The position numbers and the translations under genes are program-made. A stretch of 64,000 bases of DNA. It comes from Actinospineispora spinosispora DSM 44797. GTDB taxonomy: Bacteria > Actinomycetota > Actinomycetes > Mycobacteriales > Pseudonocardiaceae. This document shows, piece by piece, positions 15,263-26,279 of the stretch. The DNA is taken from the NCBI RefSeq assembly GCF_000429025.1, contig NZ_AUBB01000010.1, positions 310,001-374,000 on the forward strand. The letters run 5' to 3'. Under the pieces are notes generated by a model. The model did not search any database, was not told where the DNA came from, and saw only the letters and a list, made by a program, of their open reading frames with translations. Numbering within the stretch: the stretch's first letter is position 1; each line of letters opens with the position of its first letter.

Positions 15263-16858
15263 ATGCCGCGTCGTGCCTGGACAGTGATCGTGTCGGCGCT
15301 CGCGGCGGGAGCGGTCGCCTGCTCGGCCCCCACCGAGACACCGGGCGCGGCGGAACCGGGCGGCTCGGACGGCACCTCGATGGTGCTGGCCGACGGCTAC
15401 GAACCTGAGACGCTGAACCCACTGCTCGGCTACGCCCAGGAGGGCGCGTCGAAGCTCTTCGACGGCCTCCTGGGCTACGACGCGCAGCGCAGGCTGGTCC
15501 CCGCGCTCGCCGACCGGCTGCCGGTCGCCTCGCCCGACCAGCGGTCCTGGACGGTCACGCTGCGCCAGGGGGTGCGCTTCCACGACGGCACGACGTTCGA
15601 CGCCGACGACGTGGCCGCCACCTACCGGACGCTGCTCGACCCGGCGTCCGGCTCCACCGTGCGGTCCGACATCCGCATGCTGGCCTCCGTCGCGGCCCTC
15701 GATCCGCGCACGGTCAGGTTCGACCTGGGCGAGCCGTCCGCGACGTTCCCCAGCAGGCTCACGATGGGCATCCTGCCCGCCGAGTCGTTCGCCGGCGGCG
15801 GCCCGCTGGTGTCCTCATCGGTCAACACACACCCGGTCGGCACCGGGCCCTACCGGCTCGGTGAATGGCGCAGGGGCTCCAGCATGGTGCTCACCGGGAA
15901 CCCCGACTACTGGGGCGGGGCGCCGAAGGTCAGCAGGTTGACCGTGGTGTTCGCGATCGACGACAACACCAGGGCGCAGCGGATGCACTCCGGGGAGTTC
16001 GACGGCACGGTGCTGCCGCCCGCGCTCGCCGAGACCTTCACCGGTCAGGGCTACCGCGTGCTGCACCACCGGACGGCGGACTACCGCACGATCACACTGC
16101 CCAGCGCCAACCCGGTGACCGCCGACCCGGCGATCCGGCTCGCGCTCAACCACGCGGTCAACCGGCAGGGGATGATCGACGCGCTGATGGCCGGGCACGG
16201 GGCGCCGGCGGCCACCCCGATCCCGCCGGTGCTGTCGGAGTACGTCGAGCCGACGGCCACGTTCCGCTTCGACCCCGCGGAGGCCGCTCGGATCCTCGAC
16301 GCGGCGGGCTGGGTCCGGGGGCCGGACGGGACCCGGGCGCGCGGCGGCATGCCGGCCCGGTTCACGCTGATGTACTCGGCGAGCGACTCGATCCGCAAGG
16401 ACCTGGCCCAGGCGTTCACCTCGGACGCACGAGGTGTCGGGATCGACGTCGAGCTGGCCGGTCTCGGCTGGGAGGCGATCGAGCCGAGGATGGGCACGGA
16501 CGCGCTGGTGCTGGGTGGCGGCAACCCGTTCGACCCGGAGATCGTGAGCTACCCGCTGCTGCACTCCTCCTACTCCGGCGACGGGTTCAACAACCCGGGC
16601 AGCTACCACAACGCGGAGGTGGACGCGGCTCTCGACGCCGCCCGCCGAGCGACCGACCCCGCAACCCGGGCCGCCGAGCTGAGGACCATGCAGCGTGCCT
16701 ACGTCGCGGCGCCCGGCTTCGTCTTCCTGGTGTTCCTCGACCACTCCTACGTGACCCGTGACCGGTGGTCGGGCTACCAGGAAGTCGTCGAGCCGCACAC
16801 GCACGGAACCACCTGGGGGCCGTGGTGGAACGTCGAGGACTGGACGCCCACGCGGTGA
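15263..16858 (+). CDS. Peptide/nickel-type ABC transporter substrate-binding lipoprotein
   Basis: A 531-residue family 5 extracellular binding protein. Residues 1-20 form a lipoprotein signal (MPRRAW, hydrophobic core, GAVAC with Cys20 as lipidation site), followed by a Ser/Pro/Gly-rich linker. The mature domain has the class landmarks ETLNPLLGY, QRSWTVTLRQGVRFHDG near residue 105 and HPVGTGPYRLGEW near residue 195. It delivers ligand to the two permeases encoded after it, whose first start overlaps its stop (GTGA). The ligand could be an oligopeptide, a nickel chelate or another compound; sequence alone does not decide. Confidence 0.9.
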   Translation: MPRRAWTVIVSALAAGAVACSAPTETPGAAEPGGSDGTSMVLADGYEPETLNPLLGYAQEGASKLFDGLLGYDAQRRLVPALADRLPVASPDQRSWTVTLRQGVRFHDGTTFDADDVAATYRTLLDPASGSTVRSDIRMLASVAALDPRTVRFDLGEPSATFPSRLTMGILPAESFAGGGPLVSSSVNTHPVGTGPYRLGEWRRGSSMVLTGNPDYWGGAPKVSRLTVVFAIDDNTRAQRMHSGEFDGTVLPPALAETFTGQGYRVLHHRTADYRTITLPSANPVTADPAIRLALNHAVNRQGMIDALMAGHGAPAATPIPPVLSEYVEPTATFRFDPAEAARILDAAGWVRGPDGTRARGGMPARFTLMYSASDSIRKDLAQAFTSDARGVGIDVELAGLGWEAIEPRMGTDALVLGGGNPFDPEIVSYPLLHSSYSGDGFNNPGSYHNAEVDAALDAARRATDPATRAAELRTMQRAYVAAPGFVFLVFLDHSYVTRDRWSGYQEVVEPHTHGTTWGPWWNVEDWTPTR

Positions 16859-17844
16859 TCGCTCCGGAGAGACGCCGTGCCGCCGTGCGGCTGGCGCTGC
16901 GCCGCCTCGTCCTCGCCGTCCCGGTGCTGCTGGTCGTCGCGGTCGGGGTGTTCCTGCTCGGTGCAGCGTCGCCGTTCAAGCCGATCTACCAGTACTACGG
17001 CGTGGACGTGTTCCGCGCGACCGAGCAGGAGCTGGCCGCGACCAGGACGCTGCTGGGCATGGACGACTCGGTGTTCACCCAGCTCGGCAGGTGGCTCGGT
17101 GGTCTGCTCAGCGGCGACCTGGGGATCAGCCGGTCCTTCCGGCAGCCGGTCGCCGAGGTGCTCGCGGAACGGCTGCCGTGGACCCTGCTGCTGGTCAGCG
17201 TCGCCCTCGTGGTCGCGGTGGTGCTCGCCGCCGTGCTCGGCGTCGCCGCGGCGTGGCGCCAGGGCGGCTGGCTGGACCGGGTGGTGACCGCGATCGGGCA
17301 TGCGCTGGAGGGCATTCCGTCGTTCATGCTGGGGCTGGGCGCGATCGCGGTGTTCGCGCTCGGTCTGTCCTGGTTGCCGGTCGCGGGGCTCACCGATGCC
17401 GGTGCCGCCCCGACGGCCGGGCAGGTGAGCAGACACCTGGTCCTGCCTGCCCTCGTGCTGGCCGTGTCCCAGATGCCCTGGCTGGTGCTGCACCTGCGCG
17501 CGTCGCTGCTCACCGCGCTCGCCGAGGAGCACGTGACCGGTGCGCGGGCGCGCGGGCTTCCCGAGTGGCGGGTGATGCTGCGTCACGCGCTGCCCACCGC
17601 GCTGCTGCCGTTCGTCACGCTGCTCGGCGCGCGCATCCCGGAGCTGGTGACCGGTGCGGTGCTCGTCGAAGAGGTGTTCTCCTGGCCGGGCATCGCCGAG
17701 GCCGTGGTGACCGCCGCGCTCGCGGTGGACTTCCCGATGATGGCCGCGCTCGCCGTACTGGCCACCGCCGCGGTGCTGGTCGGCTCGCTGTTCGCGGACG
17801 TCGCCGTCGTGCTCGCCGACCCGAGAGTGGTGGCCGATGGTTGA
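16855..17844 (+). CDS. ABC transporter permease, DppB/OppB type
   Basis: A 329-residue permease. The first helix (LALRRLVLAVPVLLVVAVGVF) begins near residue 12. A large external loop carries FKPIYQYYGVD and GDLGISRSFRQPVAEVL, then five further helices follow. The coupling motif GARARGLPEWRVMLRHALPTALLP (EAA loop) sits near residue 225. GTG 16855 overlaps the binding-protein stop; an upstream in-frame start would overlap that gene by 90 bp and is unlikely. It pairs with the next permease to form the membrane channel. Confidence 0.9.
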   Translation: MIAPERRRAAVRLALRRLVLAVPVLLVVAVGVFLLGAASPFKPIYQYYGVDVFRATEQELAATRTLLGMDDSVFTQLGRWLGGLLSGDLGISRSFRQPVAEVLAERLPWTLLLVSVALVVAVVLAAVLGVAAAWRQGGWLDRVVTAIGHALEGIPSFMLGLGAIAVFALGLSWLPVAGLTDAGAAPTAGQVSRHLVLPALVLAVSQMPWLVLHLRASLLTALAEEHVTGARARGLPEWRVMLRHALPTALLPFVTLLGARIPELVTGAVLVEEVFSWPGIAEAVVTAALAVDFPMMAALAVLATAAVLVGSLFADVAVVLADPRVVADG

Positions 17845-18745
17845 GCTGCCCGGACCCGGCATCGCGTGGCGGCCGGCCGGTCGGCCGAGAGCGGGAACCC
17901 CGAGGGGCCGTTGGGGCGCCGGTAGGGCCAGGGCACGGTTGGTCGCGGGCACGTGGGGGCTGGCGTTGCTCGTCGCGGCGGCGGTGTTCGTCCCGTGGCT
18001 GGCCGAGTTCGACCAGCGGCTGATCGACTATGCCCAGCTCAGACGGCCACCAGAGCTCGCGCACCCATTCGGTACCGACGCGGCCGGCCGCGACCTGTTC
18101 TTGCGTTCGCTCGTCGGTCTACGGATCTCGCTGCTCGTCGCCGCGGTCTGCGCGGTGGTCTCCACACTGGTCGGGGTGATCTTCGGGGCGGCGTCAGGGG
18201 TGCTCGGTGGCTGGACCGACCGGGTGCTCATGCGCGTCGTCGACACGATCAACGCGGTGCCCCACCTGCTGCTCGGCATCGTGATCGTGTCGCTGTACCG
18301 GGGCTCGGTGCTCGCGGTCATCGCGTCCATCGCGCTCACCCACTGGACCGGGGTGGCCCGGATCGTGCGCGCGGAGGTGCTGTCGCTGCGGGACCGGCCC
18401 TACATCGACGCGGCCATCTCCGGCGGCGCCTCGCGTGGCCGCGTGCTGCGGCGCCACCTGATGCCGGCGGTGATCCCACAGGCCGCGCTGTCCTCGGTGC
18501 TGCTGCTGCCGCACGCGGTGTGGCACGAGACCGCGCTGAGCTTCCTCGGGCTCGGACTGCCGCCGCATCTGGCGAGCATCGGCAACATCCTGGGTGAGGC
18601 GAGACGTGAGGTGCTGCTCGGTTCGTGGTGGGTGGTGGTTCTGCCGTCCGCGCTGCTGATCGCCACGGTGCTGGCGGTCGCCGGCGTCGCGGCGTGGTGG
18701 CGGGACCGCAGCGTGCCGCGTCGACGGTCGGAGCTGGCGCTGTGA
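17837..18745 (+). CDS. ABC transporter permease, DppC/OppC type
   Basis: A 302-residue second permease. After a basic, glycine-rich cytoplasmic start and the first helix near residue 35, it shows the OppC landmark HPFGTDAAGRDLFLRSLVGLRIS. The EAA coupling loop AAISGGASRGRVLRRHLMPAVIPQ is near residue 200, followed by ETALSFLGLGLPPHLASIG. The ATG overlaps the preceding gene by 8 bases, and its stop overlaps the GTG of the next gene, so all subunits are translationally linked. Confidence 0.9.
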   Translation: MVELPGPGIAWRPAGRPRAGTPRGRWGAGRARARLVAGTWGLALLVAAAVFVPWLAEFDQRLIDYAQLRRPPELAHPFGTDAAGRDLFLRSLVGLRISLLVAAVCAVVSTLVGVIFGAASGVLGGWTDRVLMRVVDTINAVPHLLLGIVIVSLYRGSVLAVIASIALTHWTGVARIVRAEVLSLRDRPYIDAAISGGASRGRVLRRHLMPAVIPQAALSSVLLLPHAVWHETALSFLGLGLPPHLASIGNILGEARREVLLGSWWVVVLPSALLIATVLAVAGVAAWWRDRSVPRRRSELAL

Positions 18746-19689
18746 CGGTCGTGCTCGAGGCCGATCGCCTGTCGGTGCGGTTCCGGCTGGGTTCCTCTCG
18801 GCGGGGCTCGGTCGTGTCAGCGGTGTCCGACGTGTCGTTCGCACTACGTGCCGGACGGCTGTTCGCGCTGGTCGGCGAGTCGGGCTGCGGGAAGTCCGTC
18901 CTGGCGACCACGCTCATGGGGCTGCTACCGGCGAACGCCGACGTACGGGGCGCGGCGTGGCTGCGCGGCGAGACGGACGTCGAGCTCACCACCGCGCCGG
19001 AGAAAGTCCTGCGTGACCGGGTGCGCGGCCGCTCGATCGGGCTGGTCCCGCAGTCGGCGGCGACATACCTCACACCGGTACGGACGGTCGGCGCCCAGCT
19101 GCGGGAAGCGATCTCGGTGCTCAGGCCCGGAACCGACGCCGACGCGGCTTCGGTCGCCGGCATCCGACGGGTCGGGCTGGCTCCCTCGGCGCTGGCGAAG
19201 TTCCCGCACGAGCTGTCCGGCGGCATGGCGCAGCGGGTCGGGGTGGCGATGGCGCTGGCCGGTGAGCCGAAGGTGATCCTCGCCGACGAACCGACGGCCG
19301 GGCTCGACCGCGACCTCGTCGATCTCACAGTGGAGCTGCTCGCCGGCCTCGCGGCATCTGGGCACGCCGTGCTCATGGTCACGCACGACCTGCGTGCCGT
19401 GCGTCGGGTCGCCGACGACCTGGCGGTGATGTACGCGAGCCGCCTCGTCGAGTCGGGCCCCGCCGAGGAGCTCTTCGCGCGGCCGTGGCATCCCTACACG
19501 CAGGGTCTGCTCGGTGCGCTGCCCGACGGGGGGTTCGTGCCGATCCCGGGCGAACCTCCCGAGCTCACCGACCTGCCGCCGGGCTGCGCGTTCCGTCCGC
19601 GCTGCCCGGCCACCGAGCACTGCACGGACACGGTCGAGCTGAGCCGGCACGGGGAACGCGCCGTTGCGTGTCGCGAGGTGCCGGTGTGA
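18742..19689 (+). CDS. ABC transporter ATP-binding protein, DppD/OppD type
   Basis: A 315-residue ATPase. The Walker A motif is GESGCGKS (about residues 46-53), the Q-loop is LVPQSAATYLTP, the signature is LSGGMAQR and the Walker B motif is VILADEPTAGLD, followed by the switch histidine in MVTHDLRAV. The C-terminal oligopeptide/dipeptide domain is present, with HPYTQGLLGALP and the cysteine pattern GCAFRPRCP...HC...C that in relatives binds an Fe-S cluster. GTG 18742, overlapping the DppC stop, is the likely start although the frame is open upstream. Confidence 0.9.
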   Translation: MTVVLEADRLSVRFRLGSSRRGSVVSAVSDVSFALRAGRLFALVGESGCGKSVLATTLMGLLPANADVRGAAWLRGETDVELTTAPEKVLRDRVRGRSIGLVPQSAATYLTPVRTVGAQLREAISVLRPGTDADAASVAGIRRVGLAPSALAKFPHELSGGMAQRVGVAMALAGEPKVILADEPTAGLDRDLVDLTVELLAGLAASGHAVLMVTHDLRAVRRVADDLAVMYASRLVESGPAEELFARPWHPYTQGLLGALPDGGFVPIPGEPPELTDLPPGCAFRPRCPATEHCTDTVELSRHGERAVACREVPV

Positions 19690-20366
19690 CGGGGTTGCGC
19701 GGTGAGCGGCTCGTCGCGGGTTACCGCCGGGGTGAACCCGTAGTGGACGGGATTGACATCGAGCTGCGGCCCGGAGAGGTTCTCGGTATCGCCGGTGCGA
19801 GTGGCTGCGGGAAATCCACACTGGTCAGGGTGCTCGCGCTGCTGCACCAACCGTGGTCGGGGACGGTGAAGCTGGATGGTGAGCAGATTCTCGGTTCCCG
19901 TTATCAGGTTTCTCAGCGAGCCCGCACGCGTATCGGGGTCGTGTTCCAACAACCCCGGCGCTCGGTCGACCCCCGGCTGACGCTGCGCGAGCTCGTAGCC
20001 GAGCCGCTCCTCGCCTCGGGGCAGGCGTCGACAGCCGATCCGGTGGCCGAGGTGGTGACCCGCGTCGGGCTGACCGCAGAGCTGCTGAGCCGCCGCCCGC
20101 ACGAGGTGAGCGAGGGCCAGCTGCAGCGGGCGTGCCTGGCCAGGGCCATGATCCTGCGTCCGAGGTACCTGCTGTGCGACGAGATGACCGCGATGCTCGA
20201 CGCGTCCACCACCGCGTCCCTGGTGCGGGTCGTGCTCGACTACGTCACCGACACCGGGGCGGGCGCACTCGCGGTGAGCCACGACGAACCGCTGCTGTCG
20301 GTATGGGCGGACCGGATTTCCCGGCCGTGGGGTAGCCGCGATATCAGCTTCTCGATTGACGAGTAA
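19686..20366 (+). CDS. ABC transporter ATP-binding protein, DppF-like, short form
   Basis: A 226-residue ATPase forming the second nucleotide-binding subunit. Walker A is GASGCGKST (about residues 39-47), the signature is VSEGQLQR, Walker B is YLLCDEMTAMLD and the H-loop is AVSHDE. Compared with typical DppF (about 320-340 residues) it ends shortly after the H-loop and lacks the C-terminal oligopeptide domain with HPYT and its cysteines. The start is GTG 19686, overlapping the previous stop by four bases. The last 15 residues (SRPWGSRDISFSIDE) do not resemble the family. It completes the five-gene importer. Confidence 0.85.
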   Translation: MTGLRGERLVAGYRRGEPVVDGIDIELRPGEVLGIAGASGCGKSTLVRVLALLHQPWSGTVKLDGEQILGSRYQVSQRARTRIGVVFQQPRRSVDPRLTLRELVAEPLLASGQASTADPVAEVVTRVGLTAELLSRRPHEVSEGQLQRACLARAMILRPRYLLCDEMTAMLDASTTASLVRVVLDYVTDTGAGALAVSHDEPLLSVWADRISRPWGSRDISFSIDE

Positions 20367-20456
20367 AGTCGCCGACGAGCACTTCTCAGGACGCGATACA
20401 GCGATGTCTTACTGCACCCGTCCTCAATCGGGCTGAATTCTCCTAAAGGGACGTCT

Positions 20457-21458
20457 ATGAAGTCATTTACGCTGCCGCGCTGGCCGCGTCGACTGTCGCT
20501 GGCCGTAGGGCTGGTCTGTGTCGCGGTCACTCTCGCGGCCTGCGGCGGTGCGCCGCCCGTCGTGCGTCCGAGCGGGCCCGCGCAACCGGTCACCGCAACG
20601 TCCCCGGACGGCAAGGGTGCCATCCGCCCGCTGCCGGCTCCCTCGGGATGCACCGACAACGTGATCGACGGTGCCGGCATGACCCAGGCGCTGCGGTCCG
20701 CGGCTCCCGGTGACGTGGTGTGCCTGCAGGGTGACATCAGCGACACCCGCGCGGTCATCCAGCAGTCCGGGACGCCGCAGGCCCCGATCAAGATCCTCGG
20801 TGGTGGCAAGGCACTGGTGAAGGGCGTGACCGTCGAGGGCGACAACATCGTCGTCTCCGGCATCAACGCGGTGAACCCGGCCGCGCCCGGCATCTCGCTG
20901 GACGGCAACAACATCACCTTGGAGAACTCCACGTCGATCAGCCCGCGCGGCGACGACGGTGACGCGGTCCGGTTCTGGGGCTCGAACATCACCATCAAGC
21001 ACAACACCATGCGCAACACGATCCCCGGGCCGCAGAAGGCGCACGCGGACTGCATGCAGACCTTCGCCACCGACGCCGATCACGTGGCCAGCCAGAACGT
21101 CCTGATCGACAACAACCGGTGCGAAGACATCTCCAACATGTGTCTGATCGTGGAGGGGCCGAACAGCGTCGCTGGCGACGGCAGCGGCATCGGCGCCACC
21201 TCGAACATCACCTTCAGCAACAACTACTGCCAGAACCGCGCGTCCCAGGCGCTGCAGATCGACGACACGCAGAAGCTGACCGTCACCAACAACGACATCG
21301 TCGGCGACGGCTTGGACAAGGCCTTCGCACTGCAGAACAAGTCGACCGGCGCCAAGATCAGTGGCAACAAGCTGAACAGCAAGATCAAGTACGAGGTCGG
21401 GATGGACGACTCGTCCCGCCCCGGCTACATCGGCCCGGAGGTCGGCGGCGACCCGTGA
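20457..21458 (+). CDS. Secreted lipoprotein with right-handed beta-helix repeats
   Basis: A 333-residue predicted lipoprotein. The signal peptide ends at the lipobox LAAC (Cys about residue 29), followed by a Pro/Ala/Gly-rich linker. From about residue 60 the chain is built of short repeats with Asn at turns (VEGDNIVVSG, LDGNNITLEN, WGSNITIKHN, TSNITFSNN, TQKLTVTNN), the pattern of parallel beta-helix (pectate-lyase-like) folds. Several Cys residues could form disulfides outside the cell. No catalytic set of a known polysaccharide lyase is evident, so it may bind or process a surface polymer. AAAGGGA precedes the ATG. Confidence 0.75.
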   Translation: MKSFTLPRWPRRLSLAVGLVCVAVTLAACGGAPPVVRPSGPAQPVTATSPDGKGAIRPLPAPSGCTDNVIDGAGMTQALRSAAPGDVVCLQGDISDTRAVIQQSGTPQAPIKILGGGKALVKGVTVEGDNIVVSGINAVNPAAPGISLDGNNITLENSTSISPRGDDGDAVRFWGSNITIKHNTMRNTIPGPQKAHADCMQTFATDADHVASQNVLIDNNRCEDISNMCLIVEGPNSVAGDGSGIGATSNITFSNNYCQNRASQALQIDDTQKLTVTNNDIVGDGLDKAFALQNKSTGAKISGNKLNSKIKYEVGMDDSSRPGYIGPEVGGDP

Positions 21459-21483
21459 TCCGGAGTCTGGCGGACCCGGGTTC

Positions 21484-21656
21484 CTAGTGCCGGGGAACGA
21501 GGTCGTCTTACCCGCCTCCGGCGCCCAGGCAGGCGCCCCGCCGCGTTGTCGGTACGGCCCGATACAACAGCGGTATCGGGCCGTGCCCATCACATGACCC
21601 GCTGCGCTGCCCTGGCCACCGGATCCGGGCAAGGAACCTCGTTCCCCCGGCACTAG
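21484..21656. mobile_element. MITE-like 173-bp element with 20-bp terminal inverted repeats
   Basis: CTAGTGCCGGGGAACGAGGT at 21484-21503 is repeated in inverse orientation at 21636-21656 with a single extra C. Both ends start at the palindrome CTAG. Inside, 21554-21565 and 21573-21584 form a perfect 12-bp hairpin (ACGGCCCGATAC arm, 7-nt loop). It has no coding capacity and ends 9 bp before the hisD start. The layout fits a miniature inverted-repeat element, although a large regulatory hairpin cannot be excluded. Confidence 0.55.
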
Positions 21657-21659
21657 AAT
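21654..21659 (+). promoter_or_regulatory. -10 hexamer of hisD, partly inside the inverted-repeat element
   Basis: TAGAAT ends 6 nt before ATG 21666, the spacing of a leaderless transcript. Its first three bases are the last three of the element's right terminal repeat. Confidence 0.55.
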
Positions 21660-21665
21660 TAGAGG

Positions 21666-24678
<3,013 letters not shown>

Positions 24679-24689
24679 ATCCGGATGCG

Positions 24690-24695
24690 TAAACT
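24690..24695 (+). promoter_or_regulatory. -10 hexamer of hisH (leaderless)
   Basis: TAAACT ends 6 nt before GTG 24702. It would allow hisH-priA to be transcribed separately from hisDCB. Confidence 0.55.
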
Positions 24696-24701
24696 GACCA
24701 C

Positions 24702-25331
24702 GTGATCGTTGTTCTGGACTACGGGTCGGGCAATCTGCGGTCCGCCGAGCGGGCTCTGCAACGCGTCGGCGCGGACGTTCGGGTGACCGCCGACGCCGAC
24801 GAGGCGCTCAACGCCGACGGACTGGTGGTCCCGGGTGTCGGTGCGTTCGCCGCGTGCATGGAGGGCATCCGCGCCGTCGGTGGCGACAAGATCATCGATC
24901 AGCGGCTGTCCGGTGGCAGGCCGGTCCTCGGTATCTGTGTGGGTATGCAGGTGCTGTTCGACCTCGGCGTCGAGCACGGCGAGCGCACCGAAGGGTGTGG
25001 TCAGTGGCCGGGCACGGTCGAGCGGCTGCACGCGGACGTCCTGCCGCACATGGGCTGGAACACGGTTCGGGTACCTGCCGGTTCGACCTTGTTCGCGGGT
25101 CTCGACGAGGACACGCGGTTCTACTTCGTCCACTCCTTCGCGGTGCGCACGTGGCAGCTCGTCGCGGAGGAACCGTTCCAGGCGCCGAAGGTCACCTGGG
25201 CCAACCACGGTGAGGACTTCGTGGCGGCGGTGGAGAACGGGACGCTGATGGCGACCCAGTTCCACCCGGAGAAGTCCGGCGACGCGGGTGCCGCGGTGCT
25301 GCGGAACTGGCTGCGCGAGGTCGTCGGCTGA
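24702..25331 (+). CDS. hisH: Imidazole glycerol phosphate synthase, glutaminase subunit
   Basis: A 209-residue class I amidotransferase that releases ammonia from glutamine for HisF. The oxyanion strand is VPGVGAF, the nucleophile is Cys79 in GICVGMQ, and His188 and Glu190 in FHPEKSG complete the triad. HMGWNTV and FYFVHSFAV are HisH landmarks. Its partner hisF lies 6.4 kb downstream rather than adjacent. The GTG start follows a -10 hexamer by 6 nt, and no ribosome binding site is seen. Confidence 0.95.
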   Translation: MIVVLDYGSGNLRSAERALQRVGADVRVTADADEALNADGLVVPGVGAFAACMEGIRAVGGDKIIDQRLSGGRPVLGICVGMQVLFDLGVEHGERTEGCGQWPGTVERLHADVLPHMGWNTVRVPAGSTLFAGLDEDTRFYFVHSFAVRTWQLVAEEPFQAPKVTWANHGEDFVAAVENGTLMATQFHPEKSGDAGAAVLRNWLREVVG

Positions 25332-25398
25332 CCCGCCTCGCGCGACGGTCACCCCGCCCTGTGCAGCGGCGACAGGGCAACTACTACGCTGCTGGCCT

Positions 25399-26136
25399 GT
25401 GAGCTTCGTACTTCTGCCGGCCGTGGACGTGGCCGATGGTCAGGCCGTCCGGTTGGTCCAGGGCGCTGCCGGGACCGAGACCGATTACGGCAACCCGTTG
25501 GACGCCGCGCTGGCCTGGCAGCGAGACGGCGCAGAATGGGTGCATCTCGTCGACCTGGACGCAGCCTTCGGTCGTGGCTCGAACGCCGAGCTGCTCGCCG
25601 AGGTCGTCGGCCGGCTGGACGTCGCGGTCGAGCTGTCCGGTGGTATCCGCGACGACGAGTCGCTGGCCAGGGCACTGAGCACCGGTTGTGCGCGGGTGAA
25701 CCTCGGTACCGCGGCGTTGGAGGACCCGACGTGGTGCGCGAAGGCGATCGCCGAGCACGGCGACCGGGTCGCTGTCGGTCTCGACGTGCGGATCACCGAG
25801 CAGGGGCACCGGCTCGCCGCGCGTGGGTGGACCACCGACGGCGGTGACCTGTGGGAGACCCTCGCGCGGTTGGACGCCGACGGTTGTGCCCGCTACGTCG
25901 TCACCGACGTCAGCAAGGACGGCACGTTGCGCGGGCCGAACCTCGAGCTGCTCCGTGATGTCTGCAAGGCCACCGATGCGCCGGTGATCGCCTCCGGTGG
26001 CGTATCCACGGTCGCGGACCTGGTGGCGCTCGCCGGGCTGGTGGGAGAGGGCGTCGAGGGCTCGATCGTCGGCAAGGCGCTGTACGCGGGCCGGTTCACG
26101 CTTCCCGAGGCGTTGACCGCGGTGGCGCAGAGCTGA
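25399..26136 (+). CDS. priA: Bifunctional phosphoribosyl isomerase A (HisA/TrpF)
   Basis: A 245-residue TIM-barrel isomerase of the ProFAR. Asp10 in [17 protein letters not shown] is the first catalytic acid, the central strand reads VGLDVRI, and the second catalytic region is [15 protein letters not shown]. In actinobacteria this enzyme also performs the TrpF step of tryptophan synthesis, and indeed trpE, trpC, trpB and trpA are in this window without trpF. Bifunctionality is inferred from taxonomy and that absence. GTG 25399 is preceded by TACGCT at 25385-25390, 8 nt upstream. The longer open frame is discounted. Confidence 0.93.
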   Translation: MSFVLLPAVDVADGQAVRLVQGAAGTETDYGNPLDAALAWQRDGAEWVHLVDLDAAFGRGSNAELLAEVVGRLDVAVELSGGIRDDESLARALSTGCARVNLGTAALEDPTWCAKAIAEHGDRVAVGLDVRITEQGHRLAARGWTTDGGDLWETLARLDADGCARYVVTDVSKDGTLRGPNLELLRDVCKATDAPVIASGGVSTVADLVALAGLVGEGVEGSIVGKALYAGRFTLPEALTAVAQS

Positions 26137-26279
26137 GAGGTCCCGGCTTCGGCGTGGAAACGCCGGCGCATTTCGCCCGCTATTATTGACGATTGAGAGA
26201 GCCGACGAAATTCGGCGCGAATTATAGCGGATGCGGGGTTTTGTTGTCCAACTCTCATCATGAGTCGTCTCGTCATGCG

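Noticed and set aside
21119..21487. Plus-strand frame over the 3' end of the beta-helix gene
   Set aside because: It is a His/Gln/Arg-rich shadow of the lipoprotein gene in another frame.
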